A stretch of DNA of 64,000 nt from Hysterangium stoloniferum (Eukaryota; Basidiomycota; Agaricomycetes; Hysterangiales; Hysterangiaceae). A program made the translations under genes and the position numbers. How positions within the stretch are numbered: position 1 is the stretch's first letter; each line of letters opens with the position of its first letter. Below the pieces are notes generated by a model that was not told the origin of the DNA, ran no database searches, and saw nothing but the letters and a program-made list of their open reading frames with translations. Positions 1-11,782 of this stretch are shown in pieces. The stretch lies in contig WHVD01000029.1 of assembly GCA_015178975.1 (NCBI GenBank), positions 186,001 through 250,000 of the forward strand. The letters are read 5' to 3'.

Positions 1-1141
1 AATATGATAACATGATTAACCGTAATCTCATATCTCATCTTGTGACTGTATAGGTTCTGCCCAGTTCACACATGTGATTGTTATATATAGTTTAGTGTTC
101 ACTAGATCTGTAGCACGTTTGTGCACAGACCATGTATTCTAGTATATAGTTAGTTCAGATGAGGAGTAGATCCCTCATCTGAAAGCCTAGTTATATCACC
201 AGTTTAGCATCTACTCACTCTACTCTTAGTGGCTATACTCCAACAGTAGAGAGTCCTCATACTGTGATCACCAGGCTAGCAGATTATTCGAACACACACC
301 TCAGTAGTAAATCATTGTTCACAACAGCCAACAGTATCACAGACACCCAAGCTATGCTATCTCATTATTGTAGGGAGTAATCCTAGCTGACCAGCCACTC
401 TATTTTGACACTATATGTACATAAGACAAGGATGTGTGGATCAACCAATGCCTATAAGAGGAATATGTCTAAGAGCTGTATCAGCAATATGCTTGGGGCA
501 TGAATGTGAATTGTGTCTGTACCTCAATGGTGAACTAATGATTATGGCAGCTACAGACTGCAGACTGCCATCACCAAATCCTACTAATGTCCATGAATAG
601 GTACACATTGGACATTACTTCTCACTTGTAATTACAATATTACATGAATCATCCAACTCAAACACTACTGCCAGAGGTGTGTTGGATACTAAGTCAAGTA
701 CTGTGGATCACCATTTATGCTGTAGCCAAATGGAAATTTAGATACAAAGACTGTGAGGATGAGCAGTATACAGGGGGGTATACCTTGAAGTGGACCCCCC
801 TGGTGAAAGCTGGTTTGGGACTGAGATAGTCACTGGGATTGGCTATGACTGGAATGAAAGTCCCAACACTGTGGCAGTTACTGTGTTTGTTGAGAACCTT
901 GGTTGTGCCACTGTTCTTCTACAATGGGGTGAGAATGAGATCATGACTTGGATTGGTGATCCAAGCAGACTGGAAGGTTCCACTCATGGTAATGGATCAC
1001 CAACAGTTTGGGGTCAGCACCCATATAGATTCTTCTTTGGAAGCACTCTCTCACTCAACTGAAGTGTCAGCTGGATAGCCATTTATCATTTAGATATCCT
1101 CAGCAATCACCATGTGCCCCCAGATTTGAAATTTAAGGGTG
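1..1141. other. Unassigned AT-rich DNA
   Basis: I see no convincing gene here. Short open frames exist but resemble no family I know and have no supporting splice structure. The style (A/T rich, many short direct repeats) matches the repeat debris that follows. It may be an eroded LTR or internal part of an old element. Confidence 0.3.
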
Positions 1142-1340
1142 TGTTGGAAATAGTGATAAAGCACCCACCTCTGTAGGGGCAGTTCACCCCTCTCTTTCTA
1201 CCAAATTATCTGTAAATGCACATTGTGGACCATGCTCAGTGAGGCTGATGCATTATTCCACCAAGAAGAACACCCACTCTATCAAAACACATGTTGTGAC
1301 TAGTAACATGGAACAGAGATGTATCATTTACCATATTTCA
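1142..1340 (+). repeat. LTR-like dispersed repeat, copy A
   Basis: Begins TGTTGGAAAT and shares its order of motifs (short CACCC block, GCAGTTCA block, then a 'TTGTGGACCATG' block followed by GATGCAT) with copies near 7.1-7.4, 20.0-20.3, 28.85-28.90 and 33.35-33.59 kb. The TGTTGG start suggests an LTR from a copia-like family. No coding part is attached. Old, partial copy. Confidence 0.5.
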
Positions 1341-1684
1341 GTCATGTTAGAGCAGTGGCTAGCCACTTCCCACTGGGCCATGCAGCTTTGATGAAGATGC
1401 TGTTAGCAAAATACAAGGTTGGAAATGTGAGCACCACTGCCCTTTGAATAACAGTATGACACAAAACTGGGCTATGCTTCTCAGTAATATGTGTAGAATC
1501 AAGTAAAACAGGACATGCTGTTGATGTCCAGTAAGAAAGGCAGTTTTTCAAGTGTGATGGTATATGAGGGTGTGAGTAGGCAATGGCTCACGAACTGAAT
1601 GAATGGCTCAAGAGCAGTTTGTTGGTTTGCCAAGAAGTTCATGGGCTGGCACACTCAATGGCCGGTCATTGGATGAATGAGTGA

Positions 1685-1880
1685 GTGAGTGAGTTAAGAA
1701 TTATCAGTTCTTCCAGCCTCAACCATCCTAGAACTTAAACTCAGAATTCATCAAAAACTCGAAGGTCATTATGATTAATACTACTACTAATAATGACCTT
1801 CAAGTTTGTGATGATCTCTGAGTTCAAGTTCTAGGATGATGGTTGAGGCTGGAAGAACTAATAATTCTTAACTCACTCAC
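1685..1880. mobile_element. Foldback/MITE-like hairpin element
   Basis: Two arms of about 90 bases (1685-1775 and 1790-1880) are near-perfect inverted repeats around a loop of about 10-15 bases rich in TACTAC. Both ends read GTGAGTGAGTTAAG on opposite strands. There is no coding capacity. The transcript would fold into one long hairpin. I could not define a clear target-site duplication because the left end sits in a GAGT microrepeat. Confidence 0.7.
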
Positions 1881-1889
1881 TTAGGGTTT

Positions 1890-2400
1890 AGAGGTACAAT
1901 ACTAGTCTCAAAAGAGAGGCATAGCAGCTCAATGAAAACCATGTAAGACATGAGAAAGTGAGTGCAAGAATGAAAAGGATATAATAAAAGATATCTAAAG
2001 ATAACACTTATCTTTGCAGCAGAACCCAAGCAACACAAAACAACAGTCCAGAGGAGAGGTGCAGAGGAGCACAGAGGCAAGGATAAAAGGGTAAAGAAAA
2101 CAAGAGATGAATAAGTGACTTGATAAATAAAGAGAGAGGCAGATAAAAAAGGAATTAAAATCAAAGTTGCTGATAAAGAAAATAATAGCTCCTGCTCACT
2201 GTGCAGTAAAATACCACAAAATTATAACAGAATGTGATAGAGGGTATCAAGAGCTACATCTTAATGTAAGACATCAAGATGATTGGAGAAAGCACTACTA
2301 CTACTACTAATGTGTTGCCCTCTGAGGTGGGGGGTTCTGCCTTTTTGTAGAAGACTCCAAAGGGTTTTTGGATGAATCCTAATTTGTGGGAAAAGACAGG
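1890..2400. other. Unassigned repeat-like DNA
   Basis: Nothing coding recognised. A block near 2315-2390 (CCTCTGAGGTGG... followed by TTTTTGTAGAAGACTCC) recurs in inverted orientation near 3180-3262, which points to pieces of one old repeat. Confidence 0.3.
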
Positions 2401-2401
2401 T

Positions 2402-2440
2402 TTTTTGTGTGGATGTGTGGATGTGTGGATGTGTGTGGGG
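2402..2440 (+). repeat. GTGTGGAT microsatellite
   Basis: Short tandem run of the 8-base unit GTGTGGAT, about four copies, ending in a G-rich stretch. Confidence 0.7.
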
Positions 2441-2670
2441 GGTGGGGCTGGCACCTACACTGCCGGCTTCTTCTGGCTAGAGGACTTTTGAATAGAAACT
2501 GGTGGAATTTTCTACAAAGGGGGATGGTCACAATTTCTCTAATATCCAAAATTTTACTGAAAAACCCTTATACATTTAAGTGTAACTACATATTCCTTCT
2601 GGCTATGAAGACATATTCTATGAGTTTATATTTCATTATCCCAAAATTTCATCTTTAAGACTTGTATGCT

Positions 2671-2855
2671 CTTTTAAATATGCACAAATGTCATGGTTAA
2701 ACAAGGTTATTTGGGTTGTTACTTAACCTTTGGGATAAAATGTATTCTCTAGTATCTCTGGACTTTTAAAATATGCACAAATGTCATGGTTAAACAAGAT
2801 TATTTGGGTTAAAACCTAATCTTTGGGATAAGATGCATTGTCTTGTATGCATATG
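2671..2855 (+). repeat. Tandem duplication of a ~95-base unit
   Basis: The block TTTAAATATGCACAAATGTC and the following GGTTAAACAAG..TTATTTGGGTT occurs twice in direct order (from about 2672 and about 2767), each followed by a TTTGGGATAA..ATG motif. Non-coding. Confidence 0.7.
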
Positions 2856-2859
2856 TATA

Positions 2860-3535
2860 TGTGAACTTCCAAATATAGTTCATATAATTTAAATTTATTT
2901 GATTTAGAAACTTAACCAGAACTATCTGGCCTACAATCCATGTTGTGGGATTTATCTCCAAAAGGATAATCTATGTGTGATTGTTTGACTAAATTTTGTC
3001 AGATACAAGATAAATATAAATATTTCCTTATTCTCCTGAATGTCACATGATGGTTTGAATTTGATGAAATATTAATTCTATAGCAAACAATTTAAATATA
3101 TATACTTGAATGGATAAATAGCTTTTTAAAGTTTTTGGTTATCTTCCAAAAACTATGGAGTCTTATATGAAAACTGTGGGAGTTTTGTACAAAGACATCA
3201 GAGTCTTGTACAAAAATGGGTTGGAATCTTTTACAAAAAAGGTGGACCCTCCACCTCAGGGGAGAATATCTTAAAAAAAAGAACTTGAGAGACATTACAT
3301 ACACCAAAAATTGAGTGGTACAATTTTAAAGAACAAAAGCACATGTTGAAGTCAATGAAAAAAAAGAACAATGGAGGTAGAATATTCTAGCAGAATATGA
3401 CAATATAATATTTGCACAATGATATAGAATAAAATAAATATAGAGACAATGAGAAAGGAACATGTGGCTACTGACCACTCAACAGAATAGAACACATGAT
3501 GTCATGTATATTGATGACAAGGTTGCAGTGTCGGG
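2860..3535. other. Unassigned AT-rich DNA
   Basis: No gene recognised. It includes the inverted partner (3180-3262) of the 2315-2390 block. Confidence 0.3.
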
Positions 3536-3539
3536 AGTC

Positions 3540-4325
3540 TCACTCCCTTACACTGTTCTAAAACATCTTCACTGCCATATCAAAACATCTTTGTTGCCAT
3601 TTCAAAACACTTTTGTCATTGTTCCCCAAATATCTCTATCACCATTGAAAACACTGTTGAAAATGTATTTGTCACTGTCAACACTGTTGACACTGTCTTG
3701 ATTGCTATTTTGATCCTTGTTTTTGATCAGCATTTCGAAGGTCTTGGTAGTTATTTTAATCCATGTTCAAAGGGTCTTTGTCATTATTTTGATTGAACAT
3801 GTAAAACTCTTCATCACTATGGACATTCACCAGGAATGAGACCTTGTTCCCCCAGTGGCACCGAAAAGGCTGTGACTGTTCAAACCATCCCCTTTGCCAT
3901 TTAAAATGTCGTCTTCACCTTTCAAACTATTGCACTCACCATTAAAACTGCACTCTTTGCCATTGACAATATTATTGCCATTGCCATTCAAAATACTGAT
4001 CCAAATGTCTTTGTCACCATTCCAAACCATATTCATTGCCATTCAAAACATCAATCAAAATTTCTTCATCACCATTCAAAACACCAATCAAAATGTCTTC
4101 ATCACTATTCCAAATTGTCTCCTTCACCATTCTCAAACATCTTCATTACCAATTGCAATGCCATTCAAAATTGTCTTGGCCACTGTTCAAAATGCTGTTC
4201 CAAAAAATCTTTGTCATCATTAAAAAGCCTCTTTGTTGTCATTCATAAATGTGATTGCTGTTCAAAAATTTCTTCATCACCATTTGAAAATGTCTTTGCC
4301 ATTCTGAAACCTCTTTGTGCTAGCT
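3540..4325 (+). repeat. Degenerate tandem array (CATTCAAAAC family)
   Basis: The stretch is built of many imperfect units resembling CATTCAAAACATCTTCATCAC, with variable spacing of about 20-36 bases. Open frames across it are by-products of the repeat and not genes. The variation between units suggests an old minisatellite-like array. Confidence 0.6.
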
Positions 4326-4924
4326 GAGACAGCAGAGATGGCACCTCAACTTGCACACTGCTTCACATTGTGGTTTCTGGGTAAAAGATCTCTTGGTTCT
4401 GGTGCCTAGTGTGCCCACAAGTATACATGGCATTTCAAACCAACAATAAGATAAGGTATTTGAAGAATATCTTAGATAAAATTTAACAAATAAAATATAG
4501 GGAAAATTAAGGAAAAATATCCCAGCATGTAGACATGAAATATATACTGACTCCCTTACATATATTGATATGTCCAAAGAGACATCCAAGTGAAAGAATC
4601 CTATGCTATCATCCATATCATCCTCTGCTTGGATTTTAAGCTTCAGAATTCTCATGTCATTTTCCACACTGGTAACCAAGATGTCTACTCTGCTATCAAG
4701 AATATTTCCATCTAATCAGCACCAACAATGGAATTGCTTTGCCAGTCCTTGGGATTAGCCAGCAAACTTCATCTTAATTTCGATACTGAATGGATTCTCT
4801 CCAAAGAGAACATCATTTCTGATGTTGTCTCTCTCTATCAGTATAAATCCATGTTTGCTGCTACACCCTATCTCCTTCCCAAGTCTTCCCACAAAGACCT
4901 TCCTCTAAAATTGATTCTTGATCC

Positions 4925-5098
4925 TCCACCTTTTCCAGTGACTGAAACACAATGTAATGAAGTCGAACATAGACAAGTCTGACATATGGAGTCTGGCAGG
5001 AAATCCAGTGAACTGACAATAGGTGCGTATAGGGTGTGGATGCATATAAGTTAGTGCCCGGAGTCTGGCAGGATTTCCAGTTGTAACAATTTGTAATA
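4925..5098 (+). repeat. 3' end of an LTR (34.7/35.6-kb family)
   Basis: Matches the last ~170 bases of the two LTRs at 34724-35533 and 35602-36409, including the GGTGCGTATAGGGTGTGG block and the terminal CCAGTTGTAACA. It abuts the copia fossil downstream and is probably nested in it or recombined with it. Only a fragment. Confidence 0.65.
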
Positions 5099-5109
5099 AA
5101 GTGTAAAAA

Positions 5110-7085
5110 GGATGGCTCAATTGACAGGTTCAAAGCTCATCTTGTTGCCAAAGGCTATGCACAGCGACCAGGGTTTGATTTCACTAATACCTTTGCTCCT
5201 ACTGCCAAATGGGCCACCTTGCATGCTGTTCTAGCTTTGGCTGCATTAGAGGATATGAAACTTGAGAGTATAGATATTTCTTCTGTGTTCTTAAATGGTG
5301 AACTTGAAGAGGAGGTGTACTTGCAACAACCTTTCACCAAGGTGCTCGTGATGAGTTTTTACTTCTCTTGAAGGGACTTTATGGTTTACATCAATCACCG
5401 TGTATCTGGCACAAGAAGTTGAATGCTGTCTTGCTCAGTTTAGGTTTCAAACAGGTACTATGTGATCATAGTATCTGGGTCTTCCAAAAGGGTGATGTCA
5501 AAGTCATTATACCAGTATTTGTAGATGACATGACTATTGCATCCAAATCCAAGGAGGCTATTAAGAAGCTCAAAGATGATCTAAAGAGTCACTTTAAATT
5601 GCATAATCTTGGTCCAATTACTTACTTATTGGGTGTTGGCATTGAAAGGGACAGGAAGAAGAGAACCATTACTCTATCACAGCAGCAATACATTTTGGAC
5701 ATGTTACAGTGTTATGGTCTTGCTGATTGCAATCCAATTAATACACCTATAGTGCCTAACTTGAAATTAAGTAAAGACCAGGCTCCAGTGTCCCTTGAGG
5801 AGATTGCATATATGAAGGACATTGCATACATCCATGCTGTTGGGTCTCTTATGTACATATTTGGCTGTTGCCACTCATCCAGACATTGTTTACACTGTTG
5901 GTGTATTGGTTAGATTCAATCACAATCCAGGAAAGGCTCATTGGCTAGCAGTAAAACATCTTTTCCACTATCTCAAAGGCACCCTTGACTTGGGTTTGAC
6001 CTATGGCCCTAGTAATGACAAGGAACTATTTGTGTCCTATTTAGATGCTGATCATGGAGGTGATAAATCTACTGGAAAATCTACTGGTGCATATGTGGTT
6101 AAAATGGGTACTGGAGCCATTAGCTAGCAGAGTAAACTGCAAACTATTGTTACACTCTCTACTACTGAAGCAGAGTATATTGCAGCAGTATCAGCAGGTG
6201 CAGAGGTATTATGGTTGTGGAACTTGTTTGAGGAATTGGGATATTCTCAAAAGGCTGCATCCACATTGTACCTTGACAACCAATCTGCTATGGCAATTGC
6301 CAGAGATCCTGAACACCATGGTCAAATGAAGCATCTTGATTTGAGGACATATTGGTTAAGACAGGAAGTTGATAGTGGGAAGATTAAAGTAGTTCATCTA
6401 CCTACTTCAGAGATGCCTGCAGATTTATTAACCAAACCATTGGCTAAGCCAAAGGTGGAATATTTGAGAAAACTATTGGGACTAGCATAGAGCTGTCTCA
6501 TCAGGTAGGAGTGTTAGAGTATGATGCTACATGTCTAACATAGTCTATTATGATCTCCATATTTTTCTGATATTTGTAGTATTTTTTCCAGCACTGTAGG
6601 TGCAGTATTGAGGGAGTTACCTTAGGTCGATACCTGCTGTATACATATGTAGGTGGTTAGATAAGCACCTAGTAGTAGAGTCCACTGTGGGTGTGAGAAA
6701 GTCTCCTTAGTGTTTACTTTCCAATCACACTCACAGGGGTGTTCTACAAAGGGTTATCCAACTGTTTCAACAAGATATGTGTAGAGATGAAGGTGTAGAG
6801 GTGAAGGCGGAGATGAGGAAACAAGTGTGGATAGTGCTAGATGCGCAGGCGGAGAAAGGATAAGGTCACAAAGAGGAAGGTGATGAAAGCACAAAGGGAA
6901 ACTAAGCAGGGCCACACTGCTATAAGTATGTCATGGAATGTTTGAACTGTGACTGGTATGCTACTGTGACTGACAACATTATGTCATAGCAATATAGTGG
7001 CTCCGGGTTCTAGCCCGCTGTACCTAAATCTATGTGAATGTATTTACTCTCTCTCAGAGCCTCTGGGAGCTAGTGCCTATCCTCT
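5110..7085 (+). mobile_element. Ty1/copia LTR retrotransposon fossil
   Basis: Residues characteristic of copia pol are visible: a reverse transcriptase region (ALAALEDMKLESIDISSVFLN-type start, KGLYGLHQSP, the catalytic FVDDM box) followed by RNase H motifs (LDADHGGD, a STTEAEYIA-type stretch, DLLTKPLAKPK). Together they cover about 5110-6490. A TGTTAGAGTATG start at about 6511 after a short purine-rich stretch fits the 3' LTR. The upstream gag, protease and integrase parts are missing or replaced by an LTR fragment. The element is broken, with several interruptions, and looks old. It is not functional as it stands. Confidence 0.85.
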
Positions 7086-7130
7086 ATAGCCTATTTAATA
7101 AGACAAATAAGGAAGAGATCTCAGGTTCCA

Positions 7131-7408
7131 AGTAATTATTAAAAATAGTATGAGTTGACTCTATTGCAATACACAATATACAAGGGTTTAATAAGCTTGT
7201 AATAAAAGTACTTTGTGTCTCAATATCTTGTGTCAGTGAGTGTAGCACCTCCTGACAATATAGGTTGGATGCTCTGGGAGGTGTATAGTGGTTCTGACAC
7301 ACATTAACCTCCAAATGCATGGTCCACAATTAGCATCTTCATATGAAAAGTTGCAATAATTGGTGGACTCCCCCTATAAAAAGGTGTGTTTCATCATCAA
7401 ATTTAACA
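7131..7408 (-). repeat. LTR-like dispersed repeat, copy B
   Basis: The reverse complement starts near a TTGATGATGAAACACACC stretch and carries the TTGTGGACCATGCAT block and the terminal ACTCATACTATTTTTAATA seen in copies at 20.0 and 33.35 kb. It interrupts the end of the copia LTR region. A ~43-base sequence with core GAGCCTCTGGGAG lies on both sides (7048-7090 and 7509-7552). Confidence 0.55.
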
Positions 7409-7628
7409 GTAATAAAACTCTGTTATATTTCTGCTTTAAATACTCTAGAAGTGATATTGGTACATTATCTGTTGTAAAATAATACATATTATTGATGTTT
7501 TGCACTTTAAGCACTCTGAGAGCCTCTGGGAGTCAGCACTTATCCTCTACAGCCAAAAAAAGGGACGGGAGCAAACCGGATCATGGCCGGCAGCTCCAGC
7601 GACTAAACGACTTTACTGATGATGCCTT

Positions 7629-8977
7629 TTGGATACCAACTTCCCTTCAGATGCATGGTTCGCCGGCGGCCCTGAACCTGTCCCCGACTCAGGCCTGATT
7701 AACGCAGCTGGACGTTTTCAAGGAGGTCCCGCTGTTGACCGTACTGGGATTAATGTTACTAAGGGCCTGCGTTACCGGTTCCGTATCATCGGTTTATCAG
7801 CTAAGGGTACGTACTTGATAATCATTCACTTGCCTGTTCAATTATCAATTCTGTATGTTAGGATTCTTCGAGTTTGCCATCTCGAACCACCTGATGACTG
7901 TTATAGAATCAGACGGTACGCACATATTTACTATCCGCAACTTGTCATGAAAGTTTATCTATCGTAGGTATTGAGACACAACCCTATGTAGTCGACTCGA
8001 TTCCCGTTTTGCCTGGCCAACGGTATAGCGTCGTTGTGAGTGATAACCAGAGAAACATCTACAATTCCCTTTCCTCACCATTGCTCTTTTCTATTTTAGG
8101 TGAATGCCAATCAGGCGGTCGCAAACTACTGTAATGGGCCATTTCAACTACCCATAAGTTTTAACTAAATGTATCATCAGGGAACTCCGCCACACAGACG
8201 GTTTTTGGTGCAACCACGAATGCCAACAACTCGAATTGACAAACCGCCGTCCGTTCCTACGTTGTTGAACATCCTTGCTAATGGTGCTACTAACGAGTGG
8301 GTGCCGTTGGTTTTGTCCTCTCACCCGCACGGAAATTGATCCATGACATAGCCCTTCATTTGGACCCAACGAAAACACGTTTACCCTTCAATCCAATGCT
8401 ATCATCGAGGTTTCATTCATTGGTGGCACTGGACATGCGTTCCATTTACAGTTCGTCGCTTATCTTTCTAACTATCAATTAACGTCACTCTAACTATGAA
8501 ATGAAATAGCGGCCATGCCTTTGATGTCATCCAGTCTGCTTCAGGCGGAGGACCTAACTTTATTGACCCTCCTCGTCCTGACGTTGTTGCCAGTGGTGGA
8601 ACTGTCGATCAACCCGTGCGAATCCGCTTCAGAACCGACAACCCTGGTGAGTCCTCATCGCCCTTCCTTGTCCGGTCGTGATTAATGCCCCTTCAGGCCA
8701 TCGTACATTGTCACACTGATTGGCATTTAGGTACGACCTGATCTTACAAATACGTCGTCCTCGGGTTTTTTGTTGATCTAAATTTGCAGAGGCTGGCCTT
8801 GCGGCTGTTTTCGCTGAGAGTCCTGCTGGTGAATATGCGCGTTGCCTTGAATCCAATTCGAATTTCTGATCTGTGTTTTCTGTAGGTATTCAAAGTGGAC
8901 CTCAATCTATCCAACCTAACGAGGTTTGGCGGGAGCTTTGCAATATTTACATCGCACTCGACCCTTCTTTGCAGTAA
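7629..8977 (+). pseudogene. Laccase / multicopper oxidase pseudogene (domains 2-3)
   Basis: Joined through typical short introns, the pieces read as the second and third cupredoxin domains of a basidiomycete laccase: PVPDSGLINAAGRF, GLRYRFRIIG, FFEFAISNHLMTVIESDG, PYVVDSIPVLPGQRYSVVV, then PSVPTLLNILANGATNE, GTGHAFHLHGHAFDVIQ (spanning an intron near 8450-8510), VRIRFRTDNPG and HCHTDWHLEAGLA with the type-1 and type-3 copper histidines. The first domain and signal peptide are absent. Repeat DNA takes their place upstream. The middle (about 8140-8400) is scrambled in frame, and the join before HCHTDWH is out of frame, apparently from a small deletion. The family oxidises phenols outside the cell with oxygen. 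This copy is very unlikely to work. Confidence 0.8.
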
Positions 8978-10307
8978 ATGCTGCCAATTCAAGTGTTTCC
9001 TTTCGCGGTGGTTAAACAGCAGTAGAAGTGAAAAGATGGACAATATCCTTCTCATTTTATATATCTTGAAAATTTAGCGCAAAATAGACACACCGTCACT
9101 TTTTACCAATGGGATGCCTTCGTGAAGAGTCCGAAGTTGTTGAGTAAAGGGCATCATTTTCTGCGGTAGCCACCGGCTTCAAGCTATAAGAATCGATCAG
9201 GTCGGGTATTCTCTACACTTGCCGATTGGTCACGTATCGCATCAAACTTCTGGAAACGCGCTTTGCAGTGTCCATGGAAATTCATGTACTAATAATAGGA
9301 ATTGTTCCGCCCTTAGATACTTCCATATCAAGCAATTTTCTCGTCGGCAGGTTTTGAGATACCATGTGCAGCCTTCCTCACATTGACAGATTTACTAACT
9401 TTTCAATCCGTATTTCGGTGTGTCTTGGAGCACTATATTTATCAAATCAGGATTGTGGAGTCCAAGCTGGGTGGAGCTCTCTGCTACTGGAGCTCACGAA
9501 CCTTCATCGACTGTAATGGTTATAAAAGACCTGAGGTTGCCATTCAACATCCAACCCTTTCGAGCCAAAACAGCAAGAAAACAGCTCTTGGCCTGACTCC
9601 TCCCACCCTTCTGGTTACAAACCCCTATAGCTTCTGATTGCTTCTGAACATTTCTCTCTCCGGTGTGGCTTACAAAGTGATGGAGTCCCGGACACGTCGC
9701 AGATTTTTAGAGGATTTCGGCACGTTTTGCGGTGAAGGCTGTCCCCCTCAACCTCATCATGTGTTTCGACGACGAAGTTCCTCACGAGAGCGGCTGATGT
9801 CGGTTGTGTTATTCTCACGAGAGCGGCGACTTCGACCATCTATACGATACGAATTTCTCATCTTCATCCTCTTACACCCGACAGGATATCCCCTTTCCGG
9901 CCAAGTGATCCTACTAATTTGCTATCGCGAAGCCTCTTTTGAAATTCTAGAGCGCGTGATTCTCCGTCTTCAAATCAATATAGCCACCGTGTCTACCATG
10001 TGTATTCAGGAGTCCTCTGTCGTCTCCATCCGGCAGTAGTCCTTCCATAGCGAAGATTCGGAACATCACAGGACTTGCATGGCGTGTCCTTCATGCGCCC
10101 TGGCATTCCATTATGGCTTTTGGATTGGTAGGATAATTTTTTTCAATTGTAGAAAGTCGTATAGTCCACATGCGACTCAAATATTCCCCCCTAGATACCA
10201 TGTGCCTACTGACAAACGGAAGAGGTATAAAGCTTTATGAATTTTAGAAGAATGCTTTGAGCAGAGTCCAATCAGCCACTCCTCGGTCCGTTCAAGTCAC
10301 TTCCACC
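8978..10307. other. Intergenic between laccase pseudogene and chitinase 1
   Basis: No gene recognised. The longest open frame (9638-10039) has no recognisable domain and no splice support. Two short direct copies of CTCACGAGAGCGG lie near 9780-9825. The block near 9155-9195 (CCACCGGCTTCAAGCTATAAG) resembles one near 31560-31590 upstream of chitinase 3, a possible relic of shared flanks. The promoter of chitinase 1 must lie at the right end. Confidence 0.4.
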
Positions 10308-11782
10308 ATGGTTATTCTCCCATTGACTGGCTTCGCGTTTCTTTCTTGCATCCTTTCTGGCGTTGCGTCGGCTCCCCCTCACCGTCTCACTAGCGATGTC
10401 ACTATGTTCAACCATGGCGGATTGAAGCCTCTGGCTCATCCCCAGTCTTCGATTTTGGACCATCCAGCGTTGGGAAACACTGCTCGTGAAATTCTGGAAA
10501 GAGCTATCCCCGGGCCCCCGCATTTTGTTGTCTACAGCGACAGATTCGTCTCCGGCCTGACGGGTCCGCCAGCGGTGTCCCAAGTCCAGGTATAGTTTCG
10601 ACCCGCATATACGATGGCTAGATCCCCAAGCTAATAAAACGCCCAGGGCTTTAACGTTTTGTTAGAATCATCTAAATTCTTTATTTCATGCGTGTGCCTC
10701 GTTTTAACTTCTGGCTGCTTTACAGCATCATGGCCTTCTTACTCACGGAAGGCGCCTTCGACAAAGCGGAAGAGTGGACACAGCTAACGGCTACTCAACG
10801 CTCTACTATTAAGGCACAGTATGCCGCGGCGGGAATTAAGCTTTTGGTGAGCGTGTTCGGCTCTACGGATGCCCCAACTTCGACTGGCGCGGACCCGATT
10901 GCCACTGCCAATACAATGGCAGCATGGGTCACTGAGTTTGGTGTCGACGGCATCGACGTCGATTATGAAGTGCGTTGTCGTCATGCCCACGGTTAAATTT
11001 TTTTTTATAGAAGCTGATTCGTCGTGTAGGACTTTAATGCCATCAACGCTGGCGACGGAAAGGCTGAAGCGTGGCTTACAAGCTTCACGCAACAACTGCG
11101 GGTGAAGCTTCCCCAAGGCCAATTTATCTTGACACACGCTCGTATGTTGCTCTGATTCCCGCGTGTCTCCTGAACCATGACAACTCTTCATGAGAATAGC
11201 GGTTGCACCTTGGTTCTCTCCCGGAAAATTCGGAGGTGGAGCGTACCTCACTGTCAACAGGAACGTCGGTAGCTTGATCGATTGGTACAATGTTCAGGTG
11301 ATTAATAGTTTGTCATTGCATTTAATCACACTGACTTAGTCCCTCTTTCAATACAGTTTTACAACCGTAAGTAACACGTCAAATACCTTTATTTTACTAT
11401 TGACTGATGAATCATGGGGCTACTAGAGGGTACAACTGAGTACACGACCTGCAGTGGTTTGCTCACAACATCGTCGAGCGTCTGGCCGCAATCTGCGGTC
11501 TTCCAGATTGCAGCGAGTGGCATACCGCTTAACAAAATTGTCATTGGAAAGCCCGCAATTGCCTCGGATGCCAGCAACGGTTTCGTATCTACCACAACGT
11601 TGGCAGGGTGTCTGTCGCAGGCCAAGTCACAAGGCTGGAGCGCTGGTGTTATGGTTTGGGAGGTAAGATGAAAGCAACACCTGGTCGATTGAATTTCTTG
11701 TTGCTAATTGAGGATGTTTCAGTTCCCTGATGCTGATGCGAATTGGATCGAGACCGTACGCTCTCAAGCATTCCCTGAATGA
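10308..11782 (+). CDS. Secreted GH18 chitinase-like protein 1
   Basis: A complete 351-residue frame can be assembled from eight exons: 10308-10589, 10647-10660, 10726-10969, 11030-11141, 11200-11297, 11357-11366, 11427-11662, 11723-11782. A signal peptide (hydrophobic stretch to about residue 20) precedes APHFVVY-like beta-strand 1. The GH18 active-site motif DGIDVDYE ends with the catalytic acid, just before an exon end. Downstream VAPWFSPGKFGGG, DWYNVQFYNQG and MVWEFPDAD fit the later barrel strands. GH18 enzymes cut chitin with retention of configuration. This one would act outside the cell or at the wall. Exons of 14 and 10 bases are present. It differs from the two paralogues by lacking the intron before YNVQ. 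The ATG chosen is the one directly before the signal peptide. Activity is inferred from family only. Confidence 0.9.

Noticed and set aside
3894-4327. Overlapping open frames rich in Ser/Phe/Lys
   Set aside because: Produced by the CATTCAAAAC tandem array in all frames, with no domain.
9638-10039. 133-codon plus-strand frame upstream of chitinase 1
   Set aside because: Arginine-rich composition without a recognisable domain, and no introns in a genome where genes have many.
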